Below are positions 33,101 through 41,511 of a stretch of DNA of 64,000 nt, in pieces. Positions within the stretch are counted from its first letter, which is position 1, and each line of letters opens with the position of its first letter. A model generated the notes under the pieces. It saw only the letters and a program-made list of their open reading frames with translations, was not told the DNA's origin and did no database searches. Source of the DNA: Nonomuraea indica (lineage in GTDB: Bacteria > Actinomycetota > Actinomycetes > Streptosporangiales > Streptosporangiaceae); NCBI RefSeq assembly GCF_002850745.1, contig NZ_KZ559473.1, positions 227,687-291,686 on the forward strand. The letters are read 5' to 3'. The translations under genes were made by a program, and so were the position numbers.

Positions 33101-35290
33101 GTGAGCCGTTTCGACGAGCCGCTGACCAAGGCGCTCGACCCGAAGACCGCCAAGCTGCTGCACAGTGTGCTCGGCCTGGAGACGGTCGGCGACCTGCTGC
33201 GCCACTACCCACGCCGCTACGCCGAGCGCGGCGAGCTGACCTCGCTCGACGCCCTTGAGGTGGACGAGCACGTCACCGTGGTGGGCGAGGTCAGCAGGCT
33301 CATGCGCAAGCCCATGCGCAACCGCGGCGGCACCTGGCTGGAGGTCGAGGTCGTCGACGGCGCCCGCAACAAGATCTATCTGTCCTTCTTCGGCAAGGGC
33401 TCCCACGTGGCCGAGTCGCGGCTGAAGACCGGGCGGCGCGGCATGTTCGCCGGCAAGGTGGGCCTGTTCGGCTCGCGTTCCCACCCCCGCTGGCAGCTGT
33501 CGCATCCCGAGTTCGAGCTGTTCGAGGAGAGCGAGGCCAGCGCCGAGGAGTTCTCGGCCGCGCCGGTGCCGATCTATCCCGCGGGCAAGGACCTCACGCC
33601 GTGGGTGATCCGGCGGGCGGTCGGCGTGGTGCTCGACACGCTCGGGCCGCTGCACGACCCTCTCCCCGACGACCTGCGCAGGCGCCACGGCCTTCAGGAC
33701 CTCGGCGAGGCGCTGGTCGCGATCCACCGGCCGAAGGACTTCGCCGACGTGCACCGCGCCAGGCAGCGGCTGAAGTTCGACGAGGCGTTCGTGCTCCAGG
33801 CCGTGCTGCTGCAGCGCAGGCAGGCGGCGGTCGCCTGGCCCGCCAAGGCGCGCCCGCGCCGCGCCGACGGGCTGCTGGCCGACTTCGACGCCCGCCTGCC
33901 GTTCGCGCTCACCGAGGGGCAGGCGCTCGTCGGCGAGGAGATCGCCGCCGACCTCGGCCGCGAGCACCCCATGCACCGGCTGCTGCAGGGCGAGGTGGGC
34001 GCGGGCAAGACCGTGGTCGCGCTGCGGGCGATGCTGCAGGTGGTCGACGCCGGCGGTCAGGCCGTGCTGCTGGCTCCCACCGAGGTGCTCGCCCAGCAGC
34101 ACCACCGCTCGATCACCGCCATGCTGGGCGACCTGGCGCAGGGCGGCATGTTCGGCGGCACCGCCGTCACGCTGCTCACCGGCTCGATGGGGGCCGCCGC
34201 CCGCCGCGCCGCCCTGCTCGACGCGGCCTCCGGCACGGCCGGCATCGTGGTGGGCACCCACGCCCTGCTGCAGGAGCACGTCCAGTTCGCCGACCTGGGC
34301 CTCGTCGTGGTCGACGAGCAGCACCGCTTCGGCGTCGAGCAGCGCGACGCCCTGCGCGAGAAGGCCGGGGGCGGCCGGCCCCACGTGCTCGTCATGACCG
34401 CCACGCCGATCCCGCGCACGGTCGCCATGACCGTCTTCGGCGACCTGGAGGTCTCCACCCTGTCGCAACTCCCTTCCGGCCGTGCTCCGATCACCACCCA
34501 CGTGGTTCCCGCCGCGGACAAGCCCCACTACCTGGAGCGCACGTGGGAGCGGGTGCGCGAGGAGGTGGGGCTCGGCCGGCAGGCCTACGTCGTCTGCCCC
34601 CGCATCGGCGACCTGGAGGGCGACGAGGGCGACCTGGGAGCGTCCGCCGACCAGCCGCCCGGTGACGACGAGCGCCGGCCGCCGCTGGCCGTCCTCGACG
34701 TCGCCGAGCTGCTGGGCGAGGGTCCGCTGCACGGCCTGCGTCTCGGCGTGCTGCACGGCAAGCTGCCGCCGGAGGAGAAGGACGCGGTCATGCGCGCGTT
34801 CACCAAGGGCGAGCTCGACGTGCTGGTGGCGACGACCGTGATCGAGGTCGGCGTCGACGTCCCCAACTCCTCCGTCATGGTCATCATGGACGCCGACCGG
34901 TTCGGCGTCTCCCAGCTCCACCAGCTTCGCGGCCGGGTCGGCCGGGGCGGGCTGCCCGGGCTGTGCCTGCTGGTGTCCGACTTCCCCGAGGGCACCCCGG
35001 CGCGGGCCCGCCTCGACGCGGTGGCCTCGACGCTCGACGGGTTCGAGCTGTCCCGGGTCGACCTGGAGCAGCGGCGCGAGGGCGACGTGCTCGGCGCCGC
35101 CCAGTCGGGCAAGCGGTCGTCGCTCAAGCTGCTGCAGCTGCTGCGTGACGAGGACGTGATCGAGGCCGCCCGGGAGGAGGCGGCGCGGCTGCTGGCCGAC
35201 GATCCGGAGCTGGTGGCGTACGAGGGGCTGCGCGCCGAGATCGACCGGCTGCTGGCGGACGAGCGGGCCGAATACCTGGAGAAGACCTGA
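33101..35290 (+). CDS. recG: ATP-dependent DNA helicase RecG
   Basis: 729 residues. The N-terminal wedge/OB domain (about 60-160) binds branched DNA and the two helicase domains remodel stalled forks. Walker A GEVGAGKT (about 299-306), DEQHRFG (motif II), TATPIPRT (motif III) and QLRGRVGRGG (motif VI) are clear. GTG 33101 is chosen; TAGAAC eight bases upstream is a likely -10 for leaderless transcription. Longer N-terminal frames run through the minisatellite and are not credible. A GDEGDLGASADQPPGDDERR insert near 510-530 is lineage-specific. Confidence 0.96.
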   Translation: MSRFDEPLTKALDPKTAKLLHSVLGLETVGDLLRHYPRRYAERGELTSLDALEVDEHVTVVGEVSRLMRKPMRNRGGTWLEVEVVDGARNKIYLSFFGKGSHVAESRLKTGRRGMFAGKVGLFGSRSHPRWQLSHPEFELFEESEASAEEFSAAPVPIYPAGKDLTPWVIRRAVGVVLDTLGPLHDPLPDDLRRRHGLQDLGEALVAIHRPKDFADVHRARQRLKFDEAFVLQAVLLQRRQAAVAWPAKARPRRADGLLADFDARLPFALTEGQALVGEEIAADLGREHPMHRLLQGEVGAGKTVVALRAMLQVVDAGGQAVLLAPTEVLAQQHHRSITAMLGDLAQGGMFGGTAVTLLTGSMGAAARRAALLDAASGTAGIVVGTHALLQEHVQFADLGLVVVDEQHRFGVEQRDALREKAGGGRPHVLVMTATPIPRTVAMTVFGDLEVSTLSQLPSGRAPITTHVVPAADKPHYLERTWERVREEVGLGRQAYVVCPRIGDLEGDEGDLGASADQPPGDDERRPPLAVLDVAELLGEGPLHGLRLGVLHGKLPPEEKDAVMRAFTKGELDVLVATTVIEVGVDVPNSSVMVIMDADRFGVSQLHQLRGRVGRGGLPGLCLLVSDFPEGTPARARLDAVASTLDGFELSRVDLEQRREGDVLGAAQSGKRSSLKLLQLLRDEDVIEAAREEAARLLADDPELVAYEGLRAEIDRLLADERAEYLEKT

Positions 35291-35344
35291 CGCAGGTGGG
35301 CCGGGCGTGGCGGGGGTCGGCCTGTGGCCGGTGTGAAAAGGCGT

Positions 35345-35398
35345 TGGGCCCAGCCTTGGGGACGGCCTCCCCCCGAATGCCGTCCCCGGCTGGGCCCA
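35345..35398 (+). terminator. Terminator hairpin of recG
   Basis: TGGGCCCAGCC (35345-35355) plus GGGGACGGC (35358-35366) pair with GCCGTCCCC (35379-35387) and GGCTGGGCCCA (35388-35398), a 20-bp stem with a two-base bulge and 12-base loop. No T run. The rest of the 304-bp gap to rsmD shows only the rsmD promoter. Confidence 0.7.
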
Positions 35399-35560
35399 CC
35401 CCCCCGGGTCAGGTGCCGAGGGAACCGGCGTGCGGAAGGGCTCACGACCACGCCGGTCGGCCTTCTTATGGGTCACCTCGAAGGCCGCAGACTCATCATG
35501 CGTGGCAGGCCGGGCGTTGTGAATCACCCTTGCGCTGTCGAGGCCGACACTTGTCCACTC

Positions 35561-35587
35561 TTGACCTGCGTCGACATGCGGGACAAT
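35561..35587 (+). promoter_or_regulatory. Promoter of rsmD-coaD
   Basis: TTGACC (35561-35566) and GACAAT (35582-35587) with 15-base spacing. The predicted start site coincides with the ATG at 35595, so the mRNA would be leaderless. Confidence 0.5.
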
Positions 35588-35594
35588 GGCCCTC

Positions 35595-36230
35595 ATGACT
35601 CGGATCATCGCGGGCGTCGCGGGTGGACGCCGCCTGGTCGTGCCGCCGGGCCGCGGCACCAGGCCGACCAGTGACAGGGCGCGAGAAGGGATCTTCTTGA
35701 CGCTCGACTCCCTGTACGGGCTGGCGGGCGCGCGGGTGATGGACCTGTACGCGGGTTCGGGGGCGGTCGGGCTGGAGGCGCTGTCGCGGGGGGCCGCCCA
35801 TGCGCTGCTCGTCGAGTCGGATCCCAAGGCGGTCCGCACGATCAGGGCGAACGCCCGCTCGCTGGGGCTGGAGGGGGCCCAGGTGGTGGCGGACAAGGTG
35901 GAGCGCCTGCTGGCCAGGGGCCCCGGTGGCGACCGGCCCCACTCCCCGCCCGGTGCCGAGGGCATGGCGGACGAGGGCCGGAGCGGCGGGGACGGGGGGC
36001 CGTACGACATCGTGTTCGCCGATCCGCCCTATGCCGTCCCGGAGGAGGAGGTCGTCCGGGTGCTGGAGTCGCTGCGGGACCACGGGTGGCTGGTAGATGG
36101 CGGTTTGGTGGCGTTCGAACGGGAGACGCGGGGAAAGGCCCTGATGTGGCCTGAGGGCTACGTTGAGGAGAGGGTCCGTCGTTATGGCGAAGCGTCCGTT
36201 TGGTACGGTCGCGCCGCCGGGAACCCGTAG
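35595..36230 (+). CDS. rsmD: 16S rRNA (guanine966-N2)-methyltransferase
   Basis: 211 residues. TRIIAGVAGGRRL is the conserved start, MDLYAGSGAVGLEALSRGA the SAM site, and FADPPY the catalytic DPPY motif. A Gly/Pro/Asp-rich insert of about 25 residues (GPGGDRPHSPPGAEGMADEG region) precedes the DPPY strand and is unusual compared with E. coli RsmD. ATG 35595 is preferred to ATG 35586 because of the promoter position and homologue starts. coaD follows after 26 bp. Confidence 0.93.
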   Translation: MTRIIAGVAGGRRLVVPPGRGTRPTSDRAREGIFLTLDSLYGLAGARVMDLYAGSGAVGLEALSRGAAHALLVESDPKAVRTIRANARSLGLEGAQVVADKVERLLARGPGGDRPHSPPGAEGMADEGRSGGDGGPYDIVFADPPYAVPEEEVVRVLESLRDHGWLVDGGLVAFERETRGKALMWPEGYVEERVRRYGEASVWYGRAAGNP

Positions 36231-36256
36231 ACCTGCCCGAAGAACTGGGAGGCGTC

Positions 36257-36733
36257 TTGCGCCGCGTTGTCTGCCCGGGGTCGTTCGACCCCATCACGAA
36301 CGGTCACCTCGACATCATCGGCCGGGCCGCCCGGCTGTACGACGAGGTCACCGTGGCCGTGCTCATCAACCTGGAGAAGAGCAGCCTGTTCACGGTCGAC
36401 GAGAGGATCGACATCCTGCACACCGTGACCAAGGAGTTCGCGAACGTCAAGGTGCGCAAGTTCCACGGCCTGCTGGTCGACTTCTGCAAGCAGAACGACA
36501 TCCCGGCCATCGTCAAGGGCATCAGGGTCGTCAGCGACTTCGACTACGAGCTGCAGATGGCCCAGCTCAACTACCGCCTCTCGGGCGTGGAGACGCTGTT
36601 CATGCCGACGAACCCGGAATACTCGTTCCTGTCGTCCAGCCGGGTCAAGGAGATCGCGAAGTACGGCGGCGACGTGTCGGGCCTGGTGCCGGACCTCGTG
36701 CACAAGCTCCTCGCCGAGCGGCTCAGGGGCTGA
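36257..36733 (+). CDS. coaD: Phosphopantetheine adenylyltransferase
   Basis: Transfers AMP to 4'-phosphopantetheine, the fourth step of coenzyme A synthesis. 158 residues, standard. CPGSFDPITNGH (6-17) holds the TxGH nucleotide motif, and SFLSSSRVKEIAK is the second ATP motif. The start is TTG 36257, four bases after GGGAGG. Downstream of rsmD, as in most actinobacteria. Confidence 0.96.
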   Translation: MRRVVCPGSFDPITNGHLDIIGRAARLYDEVTVAVLINLEKSSLFTVDERIDILHTVTKEFANVKVRKFHGLLVDFCKQNDIPAIVKGIRVVSDFDYELQMAQLNYRLSGVETLFMPTNPEYSFLSSSRVKEIAKYGGDVSGLVPDLVHKLLAERLRG

Positions 36734-36804
36734 GCGGCACCTGCTATCCTTTCATTTCGGCCTTGTACGACGGCGACTATTCCGCCATGCCTAGCGAGAG
36801 CAGG

Positions 36805-37356
36805 ATGACTCAGCACCTCGACCCCCGCTCCCCTTGGGTGATCTCCACTCACGACCTGGGAAAGCGGCCGGGCACGATGCGGCGGTTGACCCTGACCCTC
36901 CCGGCCCCGGCGGATCTCGGCGTCGACATGATCGGCGTTCCCAAGGACGCCGAAGTCGAGCTGGACCTCCGGCTCGAAGCAGTGATGGAAGGCGTGCTCG
37001 TCTCGGGCACGGCGCAGGCCCCGCTCGCCGGGGAGTGCGCGCGGTGCCTCGATCCGGTGTCCTCGGACATCGAGGTCGATCTCCAGGAGCTGTTCTTCTA
37101 CTCCGACGAGGACGCCTCGGAGGACGACTCGCTGCTCGACGGGGAGCTGCTCGACCTCGAGCCGACGTTCCGCGACGCGGTGGTGCTCGCACTGCCGTTG
37201 AGCCCCGTCTGCCGTGACGACTGCGAGGGGCTCTGCGTGGAGTGCGGGATCAAGCTGGCCGAGGCCGGCGCCGATCACCGGCACGAGAAGATCGACGCTC
37301 GATGGGCGTCGTTGCAAGGTCTGGTTACCGAGAACGATAACGATCAGGAGAAGTGA
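36805..37356 (+). CDS. YceD/DUF177 family protein
   Basis: 183 residues. CARCLDP (about 80-86) and CRDDCEGLCVECG (about 136-148) give four or more cysteines for likely zinc binding, with the acidic DVQELF-like DLQELFFYSDEDA between. DUF177 proteins act in 23S rRNA or large-subunit metabolism in bacteria and plants. It precedes rpmF by one base, the almost universal arrangement. ATG 36805 is favoured by homologue length; ATG 36787 is an alternative. Confidence 0.92.
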   Translation: MTQHLDPRSPWVISTHDLGKRPGTMRRLTLTLPAPADLGVDMIGVPKDAEVELDLRLEAVMEGVLVSGTAQAPLAGECARCLDPVSSDIEVDLQELFFYSDEDASEDDSLLDGELLDLEPTFRDAVVLALPLSPVCRDDCEGLCVECGIKLAEAGADHRHEKIDARWASLQGLVTENDNDQEK

Positions 37357-37357
37357 C

Positions 37358-37537
37358 GTGGCCGTCCCGAAGCGAAAGATGTCGCGGAGCAACACCCGCG
37401 CCCGTCGCTCCCAGTGGAAGACGACTGCTGTCGCCCTGGTGAGCTGCCCGCAGTGCCGTTCGCCCAAGCAGCCGCACATCGCGTGCCCCACCTGCGGCAC
37501 CTACAACCGCCGTCAGGTCGTCGAGCCGTCTGCCTGA
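37358..37537 (+). CDS. rpmF: 50S ribosomal protein L32
   Basis: 59 residues. The N-terminal VPKRKMSRSNTRARRSQWK and two CxxC pairs (CPQC and CPTC) form the zinc ribbon, the C+ zinc-binding form. The GTG at 37358 follows AGGAGAA. Coupled to the DUF177 gene. Confidence 0.97.
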   Translation: MAVPKRKMSRSNTRARRSQWKTTAVALVSCPQCRSPKQPHIACPTCGTYNRRQVVEPSA

Positions 37538-37557
37538 TCCCGCGTAGTTGACGTGTT

Positions 37558-37588
37558 GCCGACCGGGTGCCATTGTGCCCCGGTCGGC
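37558..37588 (+). terminator. Hairpin after rpmF
   Basis: GCCGACCGGG (37558-37567) and CCCGGTCGGC (37579-37588) form a perfect 10-bp stem with an 11-base loop, about 20 bases past rpmF. A short GTTAACG follows instead of a T run. It may terminate or partly attenuate transcription into rnc. Confidence 0.6.
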
Positions 37589-37619
37589 GTTAACGTCTAG
37601 ATGCGTGCGGAAGCGGTTC

Positions 37620-37679
37620 GCCCGCGGTCGTGGTGGACGCCGGGGCTCAGTCCCCCCGACGCCCACCACGTTTTCGGGC
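37620..37679 (+). promoter_or_regulatory. Long hairpin in the rnc 5' region
   Basis: CGTGGTGG (37629-37636) pairs with CCACCACG (37663-37670). Inside, CG and CGGGG also pair across two single mismatches, and outside GCCCG/CGGGC (37620-37624 / 37675-37679) closes it. TTTT at 37671-37674 follows the inner stem. The structure could be an attenuator or an RNase III cleavage site. Confidence 0.45.
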
Positions 37680-37726
37680 ATCTCCGCGGCCGTCGCGCCC
37701 TGTGAAGATGTCCGAGGAGGAAAGCC

Positions 37727-38467
37727 GTGGGCGCAGGTCCCAAGCCGGTGGCCGTGGAGGTCGCCAGGGAAGAGCTCGATCGGGTGCTGTCGGTCAGTCT
37801 CGACCCCGACATCCTGGAGCGGGCGCTCACGCACCGCTCGTACGCGTACGAGAACGGCGGCCTGCCGACCAACGAGCGCCTGGAGTTCCTGGGCGACTCG
37901 GTGCTGGGCCTGGTGGTCACCGACACTCTCTACCGCAACCACCCTGACCTGCCCGAGGGCCAGCTGGCCAAGCTGCGGGCCGCGGTGGTCAACATGCGGG
38001 CCCTGGCCGATGTGGCCAGGGGCCTCGGGCTGGGCCGCTTCCTGCGGCTGGGCCGGGGCGAGGAGGGCACCGGCGGTCGCGACAAGTCGTCGATCCTGGC
38101 CGACACGCTGGAGGCGCTGATCGGCGCCGTCTACGTCGACAAGGGCCTCGACGAGGCGTTCCGCGTGGTGCACCTGCTGTTCGACCCGCTGATCGTCCGC
38201 TCGGCCTCGCTCGGCGCCGGGCTCGACTGGAAGACCTCGCTGCAGGAGCTCACCGCCTCCGAGGCGCTCGGCGTGCCCGAATACCACGTCGAGGAGAGCG
38301 GCCCCGACCACGCCAAGTCGTTCACCGCCGAGGTGCGGGTGGGCGGCGAGCCCTACGGCTCGGGCAGCGGCCGCAGCAAGAAGGAGGCCGAGCAGCAGGC
38401 GGCCGAGGCGGCCTGGACCCGCATCCGGGCCCGCCGCGAGCAGCGCGAGAGCCAGCCGGCGGGCTGA
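37727..38467 (+). CDS. rnc: Ribonuclease III
   Basis: 246 residues. Cleaves double-stranded RNA in rRNA and mRNA processing. The catalytic signature NERLEFLGDSVLGL (about 48-61) and the second acidic site ADTLEALIGAVYVD (about 125-138) are intact, and the C-terminal dsRNA-binding domain covers about 165-240. In Streptomyces the equivalent gene (absB) affects antibiotic production globally and is autoregulated by RNase III cleavage. GTG start with GAGGAAAG upstream. mutM starts one base after the stop. Confidence 0.97.
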   Translation: MGAGPKPVAVEVAREELDRVLSVSLDPDILERALTHRSYAYENGGLPTNERLEFLGDSVLGLVVTDTLYRNHPDLPEGQLAKLRAAVVNMRALADVARGLGLGRFLRLGRGEEGTGGRDKSSILADTLEALIGAVYVDKGLDEAFRVVHLLFDPLIVRSASLGAGLDWKTSLQELTASEALGVPEYHVEESGPDHAKSFTAEVRVGGEPYGSGSGRSKKEAEQQAAEAAWTRIRARREQRESQPAG

Positions 38468-38468
38468 G

Positions 38469-39314
38469 GTGCCTGAGCTGCCTGAGGTCGAGGTCGTCCG
38501 GCGGGGGTTGGCGCAGTGGGTGGCCGGCCGGGAGATCGTCTCGGCCGAGGTGCTGCACCCGCGGGCGGTGCGCCGTCATCTCGCGGGGGCCGACGACTTC
38601 GTCGCCCGGGTCAAGGGCCGGATCGTGATCTCCGCCGAACGTCGCGGCAAATACCTGTGGCTCCCGCTTTCGGGCGCCGAGGAGGCGCTGCTCGCCCATC
38701 TGGGGATGAGCGGCCAGCTGCTCGTGGTGGAGCCGGGCTCGCCCCCGGACAAGCACCTGCGCGTCCGGCTGGGCTTCGGCGACGGAGGTTCCGAGCTGCG
38801 GTTCGTCGACCAGCGGACGTTCGGCCATGTCATGCTCAGCCCGCTGCTCGACGGCGTTCCCTCGCCGATCGCGCACATCGCCCCCGACCCGTTCGAGGCG
38901 TCCTTCGACGACGACCGCTTCGCCGCCGCGCTGCGCCGCAGGCGGACCGAGGTCAAGCGGGCCCTCCTGGACCAGTCGCTGATCAGCGGCGTCGGCAACA
39001 TCTACGCCGACGAGGCGCTCTGGCTGGCCAGGCTGCACTGGGCCCGCCCGACCCAGACGCTCACCCGGCCCAAGATCGCCGAGCTGCTGGCGGCCGTCCG
39101 CGAGGTGATGACCGCGGCCCTGCACCAGGGCGGCACGTCGTTCGACAGCCTCTACGTGAACGTCAACGGCGAGAGCGGCTACTTCGAGCGCTCCCTGGAG
39201 GTCTACGGCCGGCGCGACCGCCCCTGCTCGCGCTGCGGCACACCGATCATGCGCGAGGCGTTCATGAACCGCTCGTCGTTCTCCTGCCCGCGATGCCAGC
39301 GACGCCCGCGCTGA
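38469..39314 (+). CDS. mutM: Formamidopyrimidine-DNA glycosylase
   Basis: 281 residues. Removes 8-oxoguanine and Fapy lesions. The N-terminal PELPEVE carries the catalytic proline and glutamate, the H2TH region reads SLISGVGNIYADEALW, and the C-terminal zinc finger is CSRC...CPRC. GTG start two bases after the rnc stop, so translation is coupled. Its last 53 bases overlap the antisense MFS gene. Confidence 0.96.
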   Translation: MPELPEVEVVRRGLAQWVAGREIVSAEVLHPRAVRRHLAGADDFVARVKGRIVISAERRGKYLWLPLSGAEEALLAHLGMSGQLLVVEPGSPPDKHLRVRLGFGDGGSELRFVDQRTFGHVMLSPLLDGVPSPIAHIAPDPFEASFDDDRFAAALRRRRTEVKRALLDQSLISGVGNIYADEALWLARLHWARPTQTLTRPKIAELLAAVREVMTAALHQGGTSFDSLYVNVNGESGYFERSLEVYGRRDRPCSRCGTPIMREAFMNRSSFSCPRCQRRPR

Positions 39315-40461
39315 CCAGGGCGAGACCCGCGCCGAGCCACAGCGCGGCGGAGACCGAGACGCCGTCCACCGCCAGCCCGCCGGTCAGCGCGCCGAACGCG
39401 ATGGCCGCGTTGAAGACTGCGGTCAACATGGCCGTGCCGGCCTCGCCGCCGCCCGCCCTGACGAGCCAGATCTGCAGCGTCACCGACACGCCGCCGTAGG
39501 CGACGCCCCACAGCAGGAGCAGCGCGGCCGCCGCGCCGGGGCCCGCAGCACCCACCGGCGGCAGGGCGGCGGTGGCCGCGCCGATCAGCACGGCGAGGGT
39601 GACGAGCACGGCCGCGGGCCGTCGCGCCGCGCGGGCGCCGGCGGCGAAGTTGCCGAGGACGCCGGCCAGGCCGTACCCGAGCAGGATCGCGCCGACTCCC
39701 GCCGCGCCCGTGCCCGCCACCTGCTCCAGGAACGGCCGGACGTAGGTGTAGGCCGCGAAGTGGCCGGTCACCACGAGCGCCGTGACGATCAGGACGGTCC
39801 GGAGCGGGCCGGACCGCCACACCCGCCACAGGTCGGACACGCGGCCGGCCCGCTCGGCGGGCAGGGGCGGCAGCAGCCGGGCCAGCGCCACGCACGTGAC
39901 CGCCGCCAGCAGCGCGACGGCGACGAACGCCGCCCGCCACCCGGCGGACGTGGAGACGAGCGTTCCGGCGGGCACGCCCAGCACGGACGCCACCGCGATC
40001 CCCGACGCGATCACCGCCGTCGCCCTGCCGACGAGGGGACCGGGCACCAGCCGTGCCGCCATGGCGAGCGCGAACGCCCAGAAGCCGCCGATGCTCACCC
40101 CGGTCAGCACCCGGGCCCCCAGCAGCACCGGGTGGACGGGTGCCACCGCGGCCAGCAGGTTGGCCGCCGCGAGCAGCGCCATCAGCCCGCACAGCACGGT
40201 CCGCCGGTCGAGGCGCCGCGCGCCGACCGTCAGCAGCGGCGCGGAGACGGCGGCGACCAGGCCGGGAGCGGTCATCGTGAGCCCGGCGACGCCCTCCGAC
40301 ACCTTCAGCTCGGTCCCGATCGAGGTGAGCAGCCCGACCGGCAGCATCTCGCTGGTGACGACGGTGAACGTGCCCACCGCGACCGTGGTCACGGCGAGCC
40401 AGGCGGCCCGGACGCCCTGGGGCGTGGTGCTGGTGGTGGTCCTGGTGATGGTCATGCTCAT
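39262..40461 (-). CDS. MFS transporter, DHA1/AraJ type
   Basis: 399 residues with 12 predicted membrane segments. The N-terminal half shows VTSEMLPVGLLTSIG and GARVLTGVSIGGFWAF, typical of sugar- or drug-efflux DHA1 carriers (AraJ, Cmr, SotB relatives). ATG 40461 starts MSMTITRTTTS; ATG 40455 is equally possible. The divergent LysR regulator probably controls it. The pair sits inside the conserved mutM-acyP-smc block and overlaps mutM, so it looks like a later insertion. Confidence 0.88.
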   Translation of the reverse strand: MSMTITRTTTSTTPQGVRAAWLAVTTVAVGTFTVVTSEMLPVGLLTSIGTELKVSEGVAGLTMTAPGLVAAVSAPLLTVGARRLDRRTVLCGLMALLAAANLLAAVAPVHPVLLGARVLTGVSIGGFWAFALAMAARLVPGPLVGRATAVIASGIAVASVLGVPAGTLVSTSAGWRAAFVAVALLAAVTCVALARLLPPLPAERAGRVSDLWRVWRSGPLRTVLIVTALVVTGHFAAYTYVRPFLEQVAGTGAAGVGAILLGYGLAGVLGNFAAGARAARRPAAVLVTLAVLIGAATAALPPVGAAGPGAAAALLLLWGVAYGGVSVTLQIWLVRAGGGEAGTAMLTAVFNAAIAFGALTGGLAVDGVSVSAALWLGAGLALVSAGVAGIAGRRTTSGS

Positions 40462-40513
40462 CAGCGTCGGGCTGTGGCGCGGAGGGAACAATGACGGGAC
40501 GCTCAGGTTTGGT

Positions 40514-40526
40514 TTAGTGAGGCTAA
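40514..40526. promoter_or_regulatory. LysR-type box (T-N11-A)
   Basis: TTAGTGAGGCTAA contains TTAG-N5-CTAA and fits T-N11-A exactly. It lies nine bases before the LysR gene and in the divergent gap to the MFS gene. Confidence 0.6.
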
Positions 40527-40534
40527 GGGGTGAC

Positions 40535-41434
40535 ATGGAGTTCAGAGAGCTGGAGTGCTTCGTCGTCCTGAGCGAGGAGCTCCACTTCGCGCGGGCCGCC
40601 GAGCGGCTGTACCTGTCGCCGGGCCGGGTCAGCCAGCTCGTACGGGCCCTGGAGACGCGGATCGGGGCGCGGCTGTTCGAGCGGACGAGTAGGCGGGTGC
40701 GGCTCACGCCGCTGGGGGAGCGCTTCCTGGCCGACCTGAGGCCGGCCTACGACGGGCTGGCGCGTGCGGTGGACGGGGCCCGGTCGGCGGCTCGCGAGGT
40801 GACGGGAGTGCTGCGCGCCGGGTTCCTCGGGACGCCGACCGGCCTGGTCACCGGCGTCGTACGGGCGTTCGAGCGGCTGTATCCCTCGTGCGAGGTACGC
40901 CTGGCGGAGGTGCCGCTCGGCGACCCCTTCGGCAAGGTCCGTGCGGGCCTGGTGGACGTGGCCTTCACCCTGCTGCCGGTGGACGAGCCCGACCTGCGCA
41001 CGAGCCCCGGGCTGAACGAGGTGCCGGTGCGGCTGGGGCTGTCCGCCCGGCATCCGCTGGCCCGCCGTTCGGCCGTCGGCGCCGAGGAACTGGCCGACCT
41101 GCCGCTGATCGGGCTGGACGGGCCGGCGCCGCGCCGCTGGCGTGAGCTGGTCGCCCCGTCCAGCACCCCGGCGGGCCGGCCCGTCTCCCTGGCAGGTACG
41201 GTCGCGACCAGCCAGGAGGGCATCACGCTGGTGGCCCTCGGCCGGGGCGGGATGCTGATGTGCACCCCGACGGCGGCCTACCACGAGCGGGACGACGTGA
41301 CCTTCGTCCCCGTCACGGGGCTGCCCCCCTCGGTGCTCGGGCTGGTGTGGCTGCGCGCGGCCGAGACCGCCGCGGTGCGGGCCTTCGCCGAGGTGGCTGT
41401 GGCGCAGTCGGCGGGGGGTTCGCGGGCGGCGTGA
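40535..41434 (+). CDS. LysR family transcriptional regulator
   Basis: 299 residues. A winged helix-turn-helix (about 1-60: LECFVVLSEELHFARAAERLYLS) is followed by the two-lobed periplasmic-binding-like effector domain (about 88-290). The recognition segment has GRVSQLVRALE instead of the more usual PAVSRQIR-type motif. Its probable targets are itself and the divergent MFS gene through the TTAG-N5-CTAA box. The stop codon falls inside a GCGTGACAGG repeat. Confidence 0.9.
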   Translation: MEFRELECFVVLSEELHFARAAERLYLSPGRVSQLVRALETRIGARLFERTSRRVRLTPLGERFLADLRPAYDGLARAVDGARSAAREVTGVLRAGFLGTPTGLVTGVVRAFERLYPSCEVRLAEVPLGDPFGKVRAGLVDVAFTLLPVDEPDLRTSPGLNEVPVRLGLSARHPLARRSAVGAEELADLPLIGLDGPAPRRWRELVAPSSTPAGRPVSLAGTVATSQEGITLVALGRGGMLMCTPTAAYHERDDVTFVPVTGLPPSVLGLVWLRAAETAAVRAFAEVAVAQSAGGSRAA

Positions 41435-41495
41435 CAGGTGCTCGGGGACCGCGTGACAGGCGTCGGCGGGCCCCGGGCAGGCCGCGTGACAGGCG
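41429..41495. repeat. Three GCGTGACAGG repeats between the LysR gene and acyP
   Basis: GCGTGACAGG[T/C]G occurs near 41429, 41451 and 41484. The first contains the LysR stop codon. The reverse complement, CCTGTCACG, also occurs in the thiD-rpmB gap near 30862. Confidence 0.7.
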
Positions 41496-41511
41496 TGAGG
41501 AGAGGTGGAGC

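Noticed and set aside
33077..36010. A 977-codon minus-strand ORF over recG and rsmD
   Set aside because: High-GC shadow of two well-conserved plus-strand genes; no motif.
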